NCBI RefSeq assembly: GCF_014647635.1
Contig: NZ_BMPO01000011.1
Location: 62,001-126,000, forward strand
Source: Pseudomonas matsuisoli
GTDB taxonomy: Bacteria; Pseudomonadota; Gammaproteobacteria; Pseudomonadales; Pseudomonadaceae
DNA: 64,000 nucleotides
Reading direction: 5' to 3'
Both the position numbers and the translations under genes were made by a program. The notes beneath the pieces were generated by a model, which was not told the origin of the DNA, made no database searches, and saw nothing but the letters and a program-made list of their open reading frames with translations. This document shows positions 27,518-36,317 of the stretch, one piece after another (position 1 is the stretch's first letter; every line of letters starts with the position of its first letter).

Positions 27518-27543
27518 ACCCACTGCCGTCTCAGGCAGTGGGT
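27518..27543. terminator. Hairpin terminator between lpdV and cynS
   Basis: ACCCACTGCC pairs with GGCAGTGGGT around a six-base loop, in the 53-bp gap between convergent genes. The U tract is poor, so it could be a bidirectional terminator of moderate strength. Confidence 0.7.
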
Positions 27544-27557
27544 TCGCACCGCAGCGA

Positions 27558-28007
27558 TCAGTAGCTTTTGTAAGGCAGGAACTTGCCCGACAGCACCACG
27601 TTGACGCGATCGCCCTTGGGATCCGGCTCGCGCTGGATGTCCATGGAAAAGTCGATGGCGCTCATGATGCCGTCGCCGAACTCCTCGTGAATCAGCTCCT
27701 TGATGGTCGTCCCGTAGACGTTGACAAGCTCGTACCAGCGATAGATCAGCGGATCGGTGGGCACAGCCGTTGGTAGCGAGCCTTTGTAGGGGACAATCTG
27801 TAGCCAGGCCACCGCTTCATCGGAAAGGTCGAACAGCTTGCCGATGGTTTCCGCCTGAACCTTGTCAAAGGTCATCTGCCCCAGGCAGCCGGCGGTCGTC
27901 CATTCCTTGCTCATGCCCACGGCCTCGGCGACCTGGCTCCATTTGATGCCCTTCGCGACCTTCGCGGCGATGATCATCTGGGTGACGTGTGAACGGTCCG
28001 AAATCAT
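27558..28007 (-). CDS. cynS: Cyanate hydratase (cyanase)
   Basis: A 149-residue cyanase. It decomposes cyanate with bicarbonate to ammonia and carbon dioxide in the cytosol as a homodecamer. The catalytic residues are all present as Arg90 and Glu93 in IYRWYELVNVYG and Ser116 in GDGIMSAIDFS (Arg96, Glu99, Ser122 of the E. coli enzyme). The N-terminal helical HTH-like domain precedes. The usual partners, carbonic anhydrase cynT and regulator cynR, are not nearby; the gene stands alone, convergent with lpdV and divergent from the chemoreceptor. Confidence 0.95.
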   Translation of the reverse strand: MISDRSHVTQMIIAAKVAKGIKWSQVAEAVGMSKEWTTAGCLGQMTFDKVQAETIGKLFDLSDEAVAWLQIVPYKGSLPTAVPTDPLIYRWYELVNVYGTTIKELIHEEFGDGIMSAIDFSMDIQREPDPKGDRVNVVLSGKFLPYKSY

Positions 28008-28275
28008 GCGTTTTCCTTATCTGATGGAGGAAATAACGACGCACGACGCTCACACGCACAAGCGCTGCGAGCGTCGACGCGGATACGTGATGTCGGGGGG
28101 CAGCACAGTAAGCCATCCGGAGGCGCTGCTGTCACGCGGCGAGTGAGGCAATACGCGCGCTCAAGTCGTCGGCGACCACGCCGATATTCCTTCATCGGTT
28201 CTACTCTCGGGAAACCGATTCCCGGCATTTCGCAATGAATGCCGATCTCGACCAGCCTTCTTGCGGGTGCGCCTC

Positions 28276-30216
28276 GTGAACATAAAACAGAAACTAACGT
28301 GGGCTTTTGCGGCAATCGCGTGTGCACCGGTGGTGTTGGTTGCCATCGTCGTGATCATCAATCTCCGTAGCCAGGCAGCCGAGAACTTTCTCGATAGCAG
28401 TGGGCGCGAGATTCGACAGATCAACAACGCAATGAATATGTACTTCGATGCGGTGGGGCAAAACGTCGACTTCCTGGCCCAGGCGCCTGAGATCGAGCAG
28501 GCACAGAACCTCAAGGACTACACATCTGCGGATGCGGCCAACACACCGCTTCCTCCAGGCAACCAGCAACTCTTGGAATTCTTCGATCGCTTCGCCAAGA
28601 CGCATCCGAACACCGCTTATCTGTCCGTGGGTCGCCCGGACGGTACATACGCCATCTGGCCTGATGATCCCAAATTGAACACCTACGATCCGCGCTCGCG
28701 CCCTTGGTACAAGGCCGCGATGGCCGATCCAGGCAAGACGGTGCGAACCAGTGCGTACTATTGGGCCGCTGATGACGTTGTCCTGATCAACACCGTACAT
28801 ACCATCAAGGACGCGCAGGGCCGTAACAATGGCGTGTTTGGCGTGGACGTTTCACTCAAGCAACTCACCGATTTGGTCAAGCAGATCAAGATTGGCGACA
28901 GCGGCTACCTGATGCTCGTGGAAAAGAGCGGCGCCATCCTGGCCGATCCGAGCAACGCAGAGCACACCTTCAAGGCGATCACCGAACTGGGCGGCGGCTA
29001 CGCGCACCTCGACAAGGCCAATGGGTTGGTGGAAGTGGAGCTCAATGGCAAGAATTACATGGCGAACGTCTGGTCCTCCGACTCGCTGGGCTGGCGCTTC
29101 ATCGGCTTGATCGAACGTGATGAGGTCATGGCCGATGCCAATAGCTTGACCTGGCAGATCGCGTTGATTGCCGCAGTGCTTGCGGTGATCTTTGCCATTG
29201 TGGGCGCCGCCTTTGCCGGCATGATCGTGCGCCCGATTCGCAGCGTAGCCGGCGGTCTAGAAGGCATTGCGCAAGGCGAAGGGGACCTGACCCGCAGCCT
29301 CGACGTGCGCGGCAAAGATGAAACCGCCCTGCTGGCTCGCTGGTTCAACCAGTTCCTTGGCGCCATCCGCCTACTGGTGCAGCGTATTGGCAACGCGTCG
29401 GTCTCTCTGAATGAGGCGTCTACGGTCTCGACGCGCGTGGCGAACGACATGAACAACGCCGCAGGCCGCCAGCGCGAAGCCGTCGAGCTCGTGTCGACGG
29501 CGTTCAACGAGATGACCGCCACGGCCAACGAAGTTGCGCGGTCTTGCAGTGAGGCCGCAAGCTCCGCAGATGCCGGGCAGCGCCAAGTACATACCGGCCA
29601 ACTGCAGATCGACGAAGCCACCGGCAGCGTCTCGCTGTTGAGCGAAAACCTGCGGCAATCCACGCAATCCATGCAGGCGTTGGAGCAGGACAGCCGTAAC
29701 ATTAACGCCATCCTCGACACCATTCGTTCCATCGCTGAACAAACCAACCTGCTCGCCCTCAACGCTGCGATCGAGGCGGCACGGGCAGGCGAGCAAGGTC
29801 GTGGGTTTGCGGTCGTTGCCGACGAGGTGCGAGCGCTCGCCAAGCGCACGGCCGATTCCACCGGCGAAATCGACGGCCTGCTCGGCGGCCTCGCCCGCCG
29901 GACCGAAGATGTCACCAAGCAGATGCAGAATAGCCTGGAGATGTCCAAGGCCAGTGTCGATCGCATCCAGCAAGCCCGCGACAGCTTCGAGCGCATCCGC
30001 GATTCGGTCGACCATATCCGCGACCAGAACACCCAGATCGCGACGGCTGCGGAAGAACAACACCAGGTTGCCGAAGACATTAACCGCCACATCGCACAAA
30101 TCCACGAAGACGCGCTGCTCGTGGAGCAACTGGCCGGTTCGGCACAAAGCGACTCGCAGCGGCTGTCGCAGATTTCCGGCGAGCTTCATGGATTGGTCGG
30201 ACGTTTCCGTACCTGA
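28276..30216 (+). CDS. Methyl-accepting chemotaxis protein with amino-acid-type dCache domain
   Basis: A transmembrane chemoreceptor of about 646 residues. TM1 is at about 10-30; the periplasmic double Cache domain spans about 35-280; TM2 at about 288-310 is followed by HAMP and the cytoplasmic signalling domain with the hairpin tip [20 protein letters not shown]. In the membrane-distal Cache module Tyr137, Arg142, Trp144, Tyr145 and Asp191 have the spacing I recall for the dCache amino-acid-binding motif of PctA-type receptors, suggesting chemotaxis to amino acids. The GTG at 28276 gives the common [11 protein letters not shown] start; TTG at 28261 would add five residues. It ends with a strong hairpin at 30221-30264. 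Confidence 0.92.
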   Translation: MNIKQKLTWAFAAIACAPVVLVAIVVIINLRSQAAENFLDSSGREIRQINNAMNMYFDAVGQNVDFLAQAPEIEQAQNLKDYTSADAANTPLPPGNQQLLEFFDRFAKTHPNTAYLSVGRPDGTYAIWPDDPKLNTYDPRSRPWYKAAMADPGKTVRTSAYYWAADDVVLINTVHTIKDAQGRNNGVFGVDVSLKQLTDLVKQIKIGDSGYLMLVEKSGAILADPSNAEHTFKAITELGGGYAHLDKANGLVEVELNGKNYMANVWSSDSLGWRFIGLIERDEVMADANSLTWQIALIAAVLAVIFAIVGAAFAGMIVRPIRSVAGGLEGIAQGEGDLTRSLDVRGKDETALLARWFNQFLGAIRLLVQRIGNASVSLNEASTVSTRVANDMNNAAGRQREAVELVSTAFNEMTATANEVARSCSEAASSADAGQRQVHTGQLQIDEATGSVSLLSENLRQSTQSMQALEQDSRNINAILDTIRSIAEQTNLLALNAAIEAARAGEQGRGFAVVADEVRALAKRTADSTGEIDGLLGGLARRTEDVTKQMQNSLEMSKASVDRIQQARDSFERIRDSVDHIRDQNTQIATAAEEQHQVAEDINRHIAQIHEDALLVEQLAGSAQSDSQRLSQISGELHGLVGRFRT

Positions 30217-30220
30217 GACG

Positions 30221-30264
30221 GTGCATCCGCACCAGGGGGCGTTACGACCTTGGTGCGGATGCAC
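30221..30264. terminator. Long inverted repeat downstream of the chemoreceptor
   Basis: A 17-bp stem (GTGCATCCGCACCAGGG against CCTTGGTGCGGATGCAC, one G-T wobble) with a 10-base loop starts four bases after the stop codon. There is no U tract. It probably terminates or protects the transcript. Confidence 0.7.
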
Positions 30265-30291
30265 GTATGCCCGAACAGCCCCGGACGGCCC

Positions 30292-30321
30292 ATAGCCCGC
30301 CAGGATTTGCCGGCGGGCTAT
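30292..30321. terminator. Hairpin at the 3' end of the small minus-strand gene
   Basis: ATAGCCCGCC pairs with GGCGGGCTAT around a ten-base loop. The stop codon of the small gene lies in the right arm. It likely ends transcription of one or both convergent genes. Confidence 0.65.
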
Positions 30322-30572
30322 GCCGCGGCAACCCCACATTCGGCTAGACGCTGTTTGAATGCAGCGAGCGAACCTTCGTACTCCCAGACCTGCACGGTGT
30401 CATGCGGGCATTCGATGAAGATGTAGTCTTCAGTTACGGAAAGAATGCGCTCGACCTTGATGAGCTTGGTCACGAAACCGGTGGAGTCCAGCGTGTCGAT
30501 GATCAAACGACGCTCACTGTCATAACCATGGTAGACCTTGGTAGCTCGGATACTGGCCGTTACGTAGCTCAT
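30318..30572 (-). CDS. Small conserved-looking protein of unknown function
   Basis: An 84-residue soluble protein with no signal peptide or membrane segment. The sequence alternates beta-like stretches (SIRATKVYHGY, RRLIIDTLDST, DYIFIECPHDTVQVWEY) and ends with a short helix (LAAFKQRLAECGVAA). I do not recognise a family. It is bounded by hairpins and faces away from a short AT-rich segment upstream. Length, composition and independent position argue that it is real. No functional inference is made. Confidence 0.7.
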   Translation of the reverse strand: MSYVTASIRATKVYHGYDSERRLIIDTLDSTGFVTKLIKVERILSVTEDYIFIECPHDTVQVWEYEGSLAAFKQRLAECGVAAA

Positions 30573-30701
30573 TGAAAACCCTCTCTATAGCCTGCCGAAC
30601 GGAGACTCGCGCTCCGCGTCGAGAGCCACTATAGATAAACGGATTTTCGTTTAGAAATTAGAAAAGCGGCGGCCGGTATGCACGGAATCGATACCGTCGG
30701 T

Positions 30702-31604
30702 TCAGACTGGCAGGCCGCGCAGCACGTCATCCTTGAGCCGCCACATGACCTCCAGCAACACCTTGGTTACCGGCGTACCCGGGCGCGTTTCCGGTTGCAG
30801 CAGCGAAACCCTGAAAGGCACAGCCGGCGTCAGCGCCACCAGCTTTACCTGGTCCAGCGGATGCAGCATGGCCGTGAACGGATCGATGATGGCTACACCC
30901 AGGCCACGCTTCACCATCGAAAGCGCCGATACGGAAATGTTGGTTTCGTAGACATAACGCGCCTCGATACCCGAGGAGCGGGCCACATGATCGAGCAGTT
31001 GCCGAGCGGGAGCGAAGTTGGAATATGAGATGAAATCCGTCTTGGCCAGATCTTCGAGGCTCAATGCTGCTCGTTGCGCGTAGGGATGCGCCAAGGGCAC
31101 GGCCACGACATAAGGTGCCGTGCTGAAGGTATCCACCCTGAGGCCAGCCGTCTGGTAGGGCATTTCGACGAAACCGAAATCGATCTGCTGCGCCGTGGCG
31201 TACTCTTCCACACGCCCCGAATTTTGCACGCTCAGCGTCACCTTGACGTCTGGTTCGAGCCGATTGAACTCGGCGATCACATAAGGCATGAAGTCGATAC
31301 CGAGCGCGGGCATCGAAGCGACGGTGACATGGGGGTCTTGTCCTTTCGCCAGCCGCATTGCGGAATGGCGCAGCGAGTCCATCGAAAGGTACGCCCTTTC
31401 GACTTCGGCCATCAGGTTGTGCGCGTTCTTCGTGGGTGTCACCAGCCCCTTGCGCCGTTCGAATAACTGCACACCCAGTTCGTGTTCCAGCTTGTCCAGA
31501 AGTCGGCTGACCGCCGGCTGGCTTCGCCCAAGGATATGGGCGGCACCGCTCACGGTACCCGCGAGCATGACGGCGCGAAATGCAGCGAAGTAGTTCAGAT
31601 TCAT
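30702..31604 (-). CDS. LysR-family regulator of the oxidoreductase/ABC unit
   Basis: A 300-residue LysR-type regulator. The HTH is at about residues 3-60 (YFAAFRAVMLAGTVSGAAHI; RSQPAVSRLLDKLEHELGVQLF). The substrate-binding domain shows the NAC/OccR-like pattern YETNISVSALSMVKRGLGVAI. It lies downstream of, and in the same direction as, the flavin oxidoreductase, separated by 190 bp with a terminator hairpin, so it probably has its own promoter and may regulate that unit. The ATG at 31604 gives the normal N-terminus; the frame is open further upstream but that part is not LysR-like. Confidence 0.88.
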   Translation of the reverse strand: MNLNYFAAFRAVMLAGTVSGAAHILGRSQPAVSRLLDKLEHELGVQLFERRKGLVTPTKNAHNLMAEVERAYLSMDSLRHSAMRLAKGQDPHVTVASMPALGIDFMPYVIAEFNRLEPDVKVTLSVQNSGRVEEYATAQQIDFGFVEMPYQTAGLRVDTFSTAPYVVAVPLAHPYAQRAALSLEDLAKTDFISYSNFAPARQLLDHVARSSGIEARYVYETNISVSALSMVKRGLGVAIIDPFTAMLHPLDQVKLVALTPAVPFRVSLLQPETRPGTPVTKVLLEVMWRLKDDVLRGLPV

Positions 31605-31760
31605 GGCACATCCGGCTCGGCGGCGATCGAAGCCTGACAGTATCGCGTCGTCTGCAAGCACGTCATGCCGATCTTGGCGGGTTTGCCAGTGAAGAATGTT
31701 CCAGTCGCGCATTAAAGAACGAGGCGATTTCTCGAAAGGCAATCCAGGCAAGCCGTCGAA

Positions 31761-31794
31761 ACCCAATCGCGCCCCTGCCGGGGCGCGATTGGGT
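31761..31794. terminator. Perfect hairpin terminator after the flavin oxidoreductase
   Basis: ACCCAATCGCGCCCC and GGGGCGCGATTGGGT form a perfect 15-bp stem with a TGCC loop. It directly abuts the stop codon of the oxidoreductase gene and separates it from the LysR gene. Confidence 0.8.
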
Positions 31795-33854
31795 CAGAGA
31801 ACGCAGCTAATACGATAGGCGTCCAGAAGTGCGGTATTCACGTTGCGGCTGGAAACGGCATCGCCGATCCGGTACAGAGCCATCCCCGCCTCGCTCGCGA
31901 AGGGTTGTGCACGTGTCGCGACCAAGGCTTCGATATCGGTTACCCCCTTGTTGACCGAGTCTGACCGCAGCTCGGTGTAAAGCTCATCCATGGGAATTGT
32001 TCCTTGGTCAACGATCACATGATCGACCTCGAGATGGTGCTCGGTAGCATTTATCTCGTTGACGACCGTGGCCCTGAGACGCGTACCCACACGTTCGACG
32101 GCAACCAGCTTGGATTCGAATACCGGCGTGATACCCAATTCCAGAAAGCGCTTCTTCCAGCGATAACGTTCGGAATACGTCCCCTCTTCGGCAATTTGCC
32201 CGTCGATGGAAAAGTACACCACGTCCGCCCCCTGCTCGCGGATCTTCTCCGCCGCTAGTGGCGCGGGATGCCGCCCGGTACCGTCGAACACCAGCGCCTT
32301 GGCGCCAGCGGCCGGGGTCAGGTGACCCGAAACGACATCCCAGCTTGTCGCGCACAGCTCCGCGCCTTCGAGCAGATCCACATTGGGAAGCCCACCGGTT
32401 GCGATGATCACGACGTCTGCCTGCAGGCCGGCGAGCTCCGCGTACTCCATATAGGAGTCCGTATGGACCCTGACGCCAAGCCGCTCCAACTCTGCGACAC
32501 GCCAATCGATCACGCTGATCAGATCGCGTCGCCAGGAGCCTATTGCCCCTAGAAGCACTTGCCCCCCCAGCTGCGAGGCCGCCTCATGCAGGACGACCTC
32601 ATGCCCGCGCTCGGCGGCAACCCGGGCCGCTTCAAGACCTCCGGGGCCGCCACCGACAACCACAACCCGCTTGAGAGGCCCGTCGGTTTTGACGAGTTTC
32701 TGCGGCAGGCTTCCTTCCCTTCCTGTTGCCGGATTGTGCAGGCATGACGGCCGCTGGGCCGACTGGCAATAGGACGCGCCGATGCAAGGACGAATTTCCA
32801 GTTCCTTGCCGGCGATGATCTTCTCGACGAGATAGGGGTCCGCGATCTGCGCCCGCGTCATCGCAGCCATGTCGATCTTGCCCTCCGATACGGCATACCG
32901 GGCGGACGCGACATCGGCCATCCGCGCCGCGTGAAAGACGGGTAGCTTCACCTCATGCTTGAAACGACCGATGGCATCCACCCAAGGCGCGATGGGCGCG
33001 CCGATACCAGGCATGTTCTCCACGACCAGGCTACGGATGGTGTCCATGTTGCCGTACACCGCGTTGAAGAAATCCACGGCGCCTTCACGTTGGAGTATCT
33101 GCCCGATCGCTACGCAGTCCTCGAACGTCAGCCCACCGGATACGCCCTCGTCGACGCTAAGCCGGATGCCAACGAGAAAGCCATCACCTACTGCCTTGCG
33201 GATCGCTTCGTGAACTTCAAGCGCGAAGCGGCAGCGGTTTTCCAGGCTCCCGCCGAATCGATCGGTTCGGCGATTCGTCAGTGCTGAGAAGAACTGACCG
33301 ATGAGGTGGCCACCCGCAAGCGTTTCGATACCATCCAGCCCACCTTCCTTGCAGCGTAGCGCGGCTGCGGCGTAGGCCTTCACCACGCGACCAATGTCGT
33401 ACTCGTCCATTGCCTTGGGAATACTGCGATGGAGCGTTTCCCGCACGACCGACGGCGCGATCGTCGTCAGGCGATCGCCAGCGAACGGATCACCACGCCG
33501 CCCCAGGTGGGTGATCTGACACATGAGCGCCGCGCCCTGAGCATGCATCCGCTCGGAGAACTGCTGCAGGTGCGGGATGATCGCGTCGACCCCGACATTC
33601 AGCTGCCGAAAGATATTCGGCGAGTCGCGATCGACATTGGACGACCCCCCGAACATCGACAGCGCCAGACCGCCCTTGGCCTTCTCCGTGTGATAGAGCT
33701 GGTAGGCCTCCTTGGGCATGCCGCCCTCCTCCAGCCCACAGGCATGGCTCGTGCTCATGATGCGGTTGCGAAGGGTCAGGTGCTTGATCTGCAGGGGTTG
33801 GAGCAGAGGGTCTTTGCGAGCTGAGGACGTGGCGATTACGTTCATGTGAGCCAT
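31794..33854 (-). CDS. FMN/FAD two-domain oxidoreductase, DgcA / trimethylamine dehydrogenase-like
   Basis: A 686-residue flavoprotein of the 2,4-dienoyl-CoA reductase/TMADH class. The N-terminal old-yellow-enzyme barrel (about 14-380) has NRIMSTSHACG, QITHLGRRGD and the RTDRFGGSLENRCRF signature. A cysteine cluster region, CIGASYC with a further Cys nearby (about 382-397), is followed by the FAD-binding half (VVVVGGGPGGLEAARVAAE, about 425-443). Length and the CxGAxYC spacing resemble DgcA (dimethylglycine demethylation) and stachydrine/N-methylproline demethylases more than TMADH. Next to an amino-acid-type ABC importer, the best guess is demethylation of an imported N-methylated amino acid. 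The start may also be the ATG at 33845. Confidence 0.85.
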   Translation of the reverse strand: MAHMNVIATSSARKDPLLQPLQIKHLTLRNRIMSTSHACGLEEGGMPKEAYQLYHTEKAKGGLALSMFGGSSNVDRDSPNIFRQLNVGVDAIIPHLQQFSERMHAQGAALMCQITHLGRRGDPFAGDRLTTIAPSVVRETLHRSIPKAMDEYDIGRVVKAYAAAALRCKEGGLDGIETLAGGHLIGQFFSALTNRRTDRFGGSLENRCRFALEVHEAIRKAVGDGFLVGIRLSVDEGVSGGLTFEDCVAIGQILQREGAVDFFNAVYGNMDTIRSLVVENMPGIGAPIAPWVDAIGRFKHEVKLPVFHAARMADVASARYAVSEGKIDMAAMTRAQIADPYLVEKIIAGKELEIRPCIGASYCQSAQRPSCLHNPATGREGSLPQKLVKTDGPLKRVVVVGGGPGGLEAARVAAERGHEVVLHEAASQLGGQVLLGAIGSWRRDLISVIDWRVAELERLGVRVHTDSYMEYAELAGLQADVVIIATGGLPNVDLLEGAELCATSWDVVSGHLTPAAGAKALVFDGTGRHPAPLAAEKIREQGADVVYFSIDGQIAEEGTYSERYRWKKRFLELGITPVFESKLVAVERVGTRLRATVVNEINATEHHLEVDHVIVDQGTIPMDELYTELRSDSVNKGVTDIEALVATRAQPFASEAGMALYRIGDAVSSRNVNTALLDAYRISCVL

Positions 33855-33938
33855 CCAATATGCAATAGAAGCCCGTTCCGTTCGTTTTCAGGGAACGGGC
33901 TGGTTGAACATCTCAAAAGGTGACGCGCGGTAAGGCGG

Positions 33939-34718
33939 TCAGATGACCTGGCTTAGGAATCGCCGGGTTCGTGGGTCCTTCGCATTGCTGAAAACCTCGG
34001 CAGGAGGCCCGTGCTCCACAATGACCCCGCCATCGGTGAAATAGATGTGATCAGCCACTTCGCGGGCGAACCCCATCTCATGGGTCACCAGGATGCAGGT
34101 CATGCCATCCGCCGCGAGTTCCCTGATCGTGGTGAGCACTTCTTTAACGGTTTCGGGATCGAGCGCCGCCGTTACTTCATCGAACAGCATGATTTCAGGA
34201 CGCATCGCCAGGCTTCGGGCGATCGCAACGCGCTGTTGCTGCCCGCCGGAAAGCTCCCCGGGGTAGGCGTCTTCCTTGCCCGTAAGCCTGACCTTGGCGA
34301 TAAGCGCTTTGGCACGCTGCTCGGCGGACGCCCTGCTTTCCTTCAGGACCAACCGCGGTGCGAGCATCACGTTTTCGAGCACCGTCTTGTGCGGGAAAAG
34401 GTTGTATTGCTGAAACACGATGCCAACTTTACGCCGCAGTGCGACGACATCCAGCCGGGCATCGTTCACTTCCGTTCCCGCAACACTGATGGAGCCTTGC
34501 TGGACATCACTCAAGCCGTTGATGCAACGGATCAGGGTGGACTTTCCAGACCCAGAGGGCCCGATGATGCAGACCACCTGCCCCTTGAGCACGTCTAGCG
34601 AAATGCCTTTGAGCACTTCCAGCGAGCCATAGAATTTTCGGACATCCCGAATGCTGACGATCGGTGCGTCCGCGGATACCGAAGCCGTCTCAGCACCGTA
34701 GGGTTCATGACGCTGCAT
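33939..34718 (-). CDS. Polar amino-acid ABC transporter, ATP-binding protein
   Basis: A 259-residue ATPase of the HisP/GlnQ type. Walker A GPSGSGKST is at about residues 53-61, the Q-loop in VFQQYNLFPHKT, the signature LSGGQQQRVAIARSL (about 155-169), Walker B IMLFDEV (about 175-181) and the switch histidine in VTHEMGFA. The D-loop reads VTAALDP where most relatives have PTSALDP. It energises the importer formed by the two upstream permeases and the binding protein, and overlaps the preceding permease gene by 14 bp. About 25 extra residues precede the usual start. It may begin downstream at a later Met/Val. Confidence 0.93.
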   Translation of the reverse strand: MQRHEPYGAETASVSADAPIVSIRDVRKFYGSLEVLKGISLDVLKGQVVCIIGPSGSGKSTLIRCINGLSDVQQGSISVAGTEVNDARLDVVALRRKVGIVFQQYNLFPHKTVLENVMLAPRLVLKESRASAEQRAKALIAKVRLTGKEDAYPGELSGGQQQRVAIARSLAMRPEIMLFDEVTAALDPETVKEVLTTIRELAADGMTCILVTHEMGFAREVADHIYFTDGGVIVEHGPPAEVFSNAKDPRTRRFLSQVI

Positions 34719-35523
34719 GCTTTTTCTCCAGGGCTTTGGTCAGAAGGGCAATCGGGTAGATGTAAATGAAGAAGAGGCAGAGCAGGAACAGGTAGAACGG
34801 GATCAGAAAGTCCGGGCGCCCGCCCCCGGCTTCCATCGCCGCCTGCGCGCTGCCCACCGCCTCGCGAACACCGAGAATGGCCGCCATGGGCGTTGCCAGC
34901 GTCAACAGCGCGTACCAGTTCATCCAGGACGGCAGAGACCTTTTCACACATTGCGGCAGGATGATGTGGGTCATGGTCTGACGCCTCGTGAGCGCAAGCC
35001 CCTGTGCGGAATCCCATTGCCCAGTGGGCACCGAGACGATGGCGCCACGCACGATCTCGCTGATATTGCCCATGACGGGCAGCGCGAACGCCAGCGTCGC
35101 CTTGGCCCAGTCGGAGATGTCTACCCGCGTCAAGCCCAGGTCCACGGTCATGGGCATGACGTACATCACCGTGAACAGGACCACCAGCCAGGGCGTATTG
35201 CGGAACAGATGCGTGACGCCTTTCGCGACGGTCCTCACCAGATACACCCGGCTGACCTGCGCAACCCCCAACGGTACGCCGAGCAAGGTCGCCAAAAGCA
35301 TCGCAAGAAAGCTCATGACGAGATTGAGCCCGAACCCTTCGAGAATGAACGGCATCCAGCGAACGAGCGTCGCGACCGGGCTTTCCGGTTCGGATTGCAG
35401 GATGAGTGTGGCCGCAAGGGCGACCACCGTCAGCACTGCTGCTCCCACGACGTGCTGCCAACGAATCCGCGTCACGTTCATGAGCAACACGCTACTGCGT
35501 GCATGTACTTTGTCCCTGATCAT
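34705..35523 (-). CDS. Polar amino-acid ABC transporter, permease 2
   Basis: A 272-residue inner-membrane permease of the HisM/GlnP family with about five to six membrane segments. The cytoplasmic coupling loop is recognisable (DSAQGLALTRRQTMTHIILPQ, about residues 170-190), corresponding to the EAA motif. Its ATG overlaps the stop of permease 1 in an ATGA arrangement (35520-35523), a sign of translational coupling. The two permeases probably form a heterodimer. The frame is open farther upstream inside permease 1, but this would duplicate coding sequence and is not used. Confidence 0.92.
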   Translation of the reverse strand: MIRDKVHARSSVLLMNVTRIRWQHVVGAAVLTVVALAATLILQSEPESPVATLVRWMPFILEGFGLNLVMSFLAMLLATLLGVPLGVAQVSRVYLVRTVAKGVTHLFRNTPWLVVLFTVMYVMPMTVDLGLTRVDISDWAKATLAFALPVMGNISEIVRGAIVSVPTGQWDSAQGLALTRRQTMTHIILPQCVKRSLPSWMNWYALLTLATPMAAILGVREAVGSAQAAMEAGGGRPDFLIPFYLFLLCLFFIYIYPIALLTKALEKKHAAS

Positions 35524-36266
35524 TGGCCAAACCCCGGAATCCGGAGCTTGCGCTCGAGCAGGCTGAACACGGCACCAATCAACGCGATGACGATCCCGTA
35601 GAACAGGAACAGCACGAAGATCATCTCGGGTACGTTCATGCTGTCCGACCATATCTGGTTGAGGACATAGGTCATTTCCGGCACCGAGATGACGTAGACC
35701 AGCGAGGTAGTCTTGGCCAGGCTGATGACATTCGCAGTCAACGACGGCAGGCTGACCCGGATAGCCAAAGGCAGGACGATATGAAGGTTGGTCTGCCACT
35801 TCGTCAGGCACAGGCTTTCGGATGCCTCGAGTGTCGATCGAGGGACCGACTCGATACCGGAGCGGAATATCTCCACGTTATAGGCCGCACCGAACACGCT
35901 GAGCCCGATAACCGCCCAGGCGAAGGACGAGATCAGCGGCTCGTTGTACCCGCCCATGTCGACCTGAGGCGTGATGCTGCCCAACCCGAAATAGAAAAAG
36001 AGCAGTTGAACCATCGGCGGCGTATTACGAAACACCTGGACGTAGGCTTCGACCAGCCCCTTGAGCGTGCGCGACCCCATGTGCTGCAGGGACGCGCCGA
36101 TTACCCCTAAGACGATCGACAGGCAAATGACCCAAGCCATCAGTTCGAGTGAGGTCACCGCGCCCGCAAGGACGCGGTCGTACTCGAACTCGTCGTAGAA
36201 AATGTTGAAGTTCAGTCCTGTCTTTTCGTAAAGATCCAAAAAGAAACCGGATATGGCATCGAACAT
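35520..36266 (-). CDS. Polar amino-acid ABC transporter, permease 1
   Basis: A 248-residue inner-membrane permease of the HisM/GlnP family. A periplasmic or interfacial N-terminus (residues 1-25) is followed by about five membrane segments. The coupling helix with EASESLCLTKWQTNLHIVLP (about 145-165) is the EAA-type motif contacting the ATPase. FRNTPPMVQLLFFYFGLG is a family hallmark. It lies 51 bp downstream of the binding-protein gene and is coupled to permease 2 by a 4-bp overlap. Confidence 0.93.
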   Translation of the reverse strand: MFDAISGFFLDLYEKTGLNFNIFYDEFEYDRVLAGAVTSLELMAWVICLSIVLGVIGASLQHMGSRTLKGLVEAYVQVFRNTPPMVQLLFFYFGLGSITPQVDMGGYNEPLISSFAWAVIGLSVFGAAYNVEIFRSGIESVPRSTLEASESLCLTKWQTNLHIVLPLAIRVSLPSLTANVISLAKTTSLVYVISVPEMTYVLNQIWSDSMNVPEMIFVLFLFYGIVIALIGAVFSLLERKLRIPGFGQ

Positions 36267-36317
36267 ATCGACCCCGACACGTTGGAGTGGATTGAGTCTT
36301 GTCGATTACGCGAAAGA

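Noticed and set aside
29055-30092. 345-codon minus-strand frame opposite the chemoreceptor
   Set aside because: The plus strand encodes the chemoreceptor signalling domain with diagnostic motifs. The minus-strand product is low-complexity Ser/Arg/Ala.
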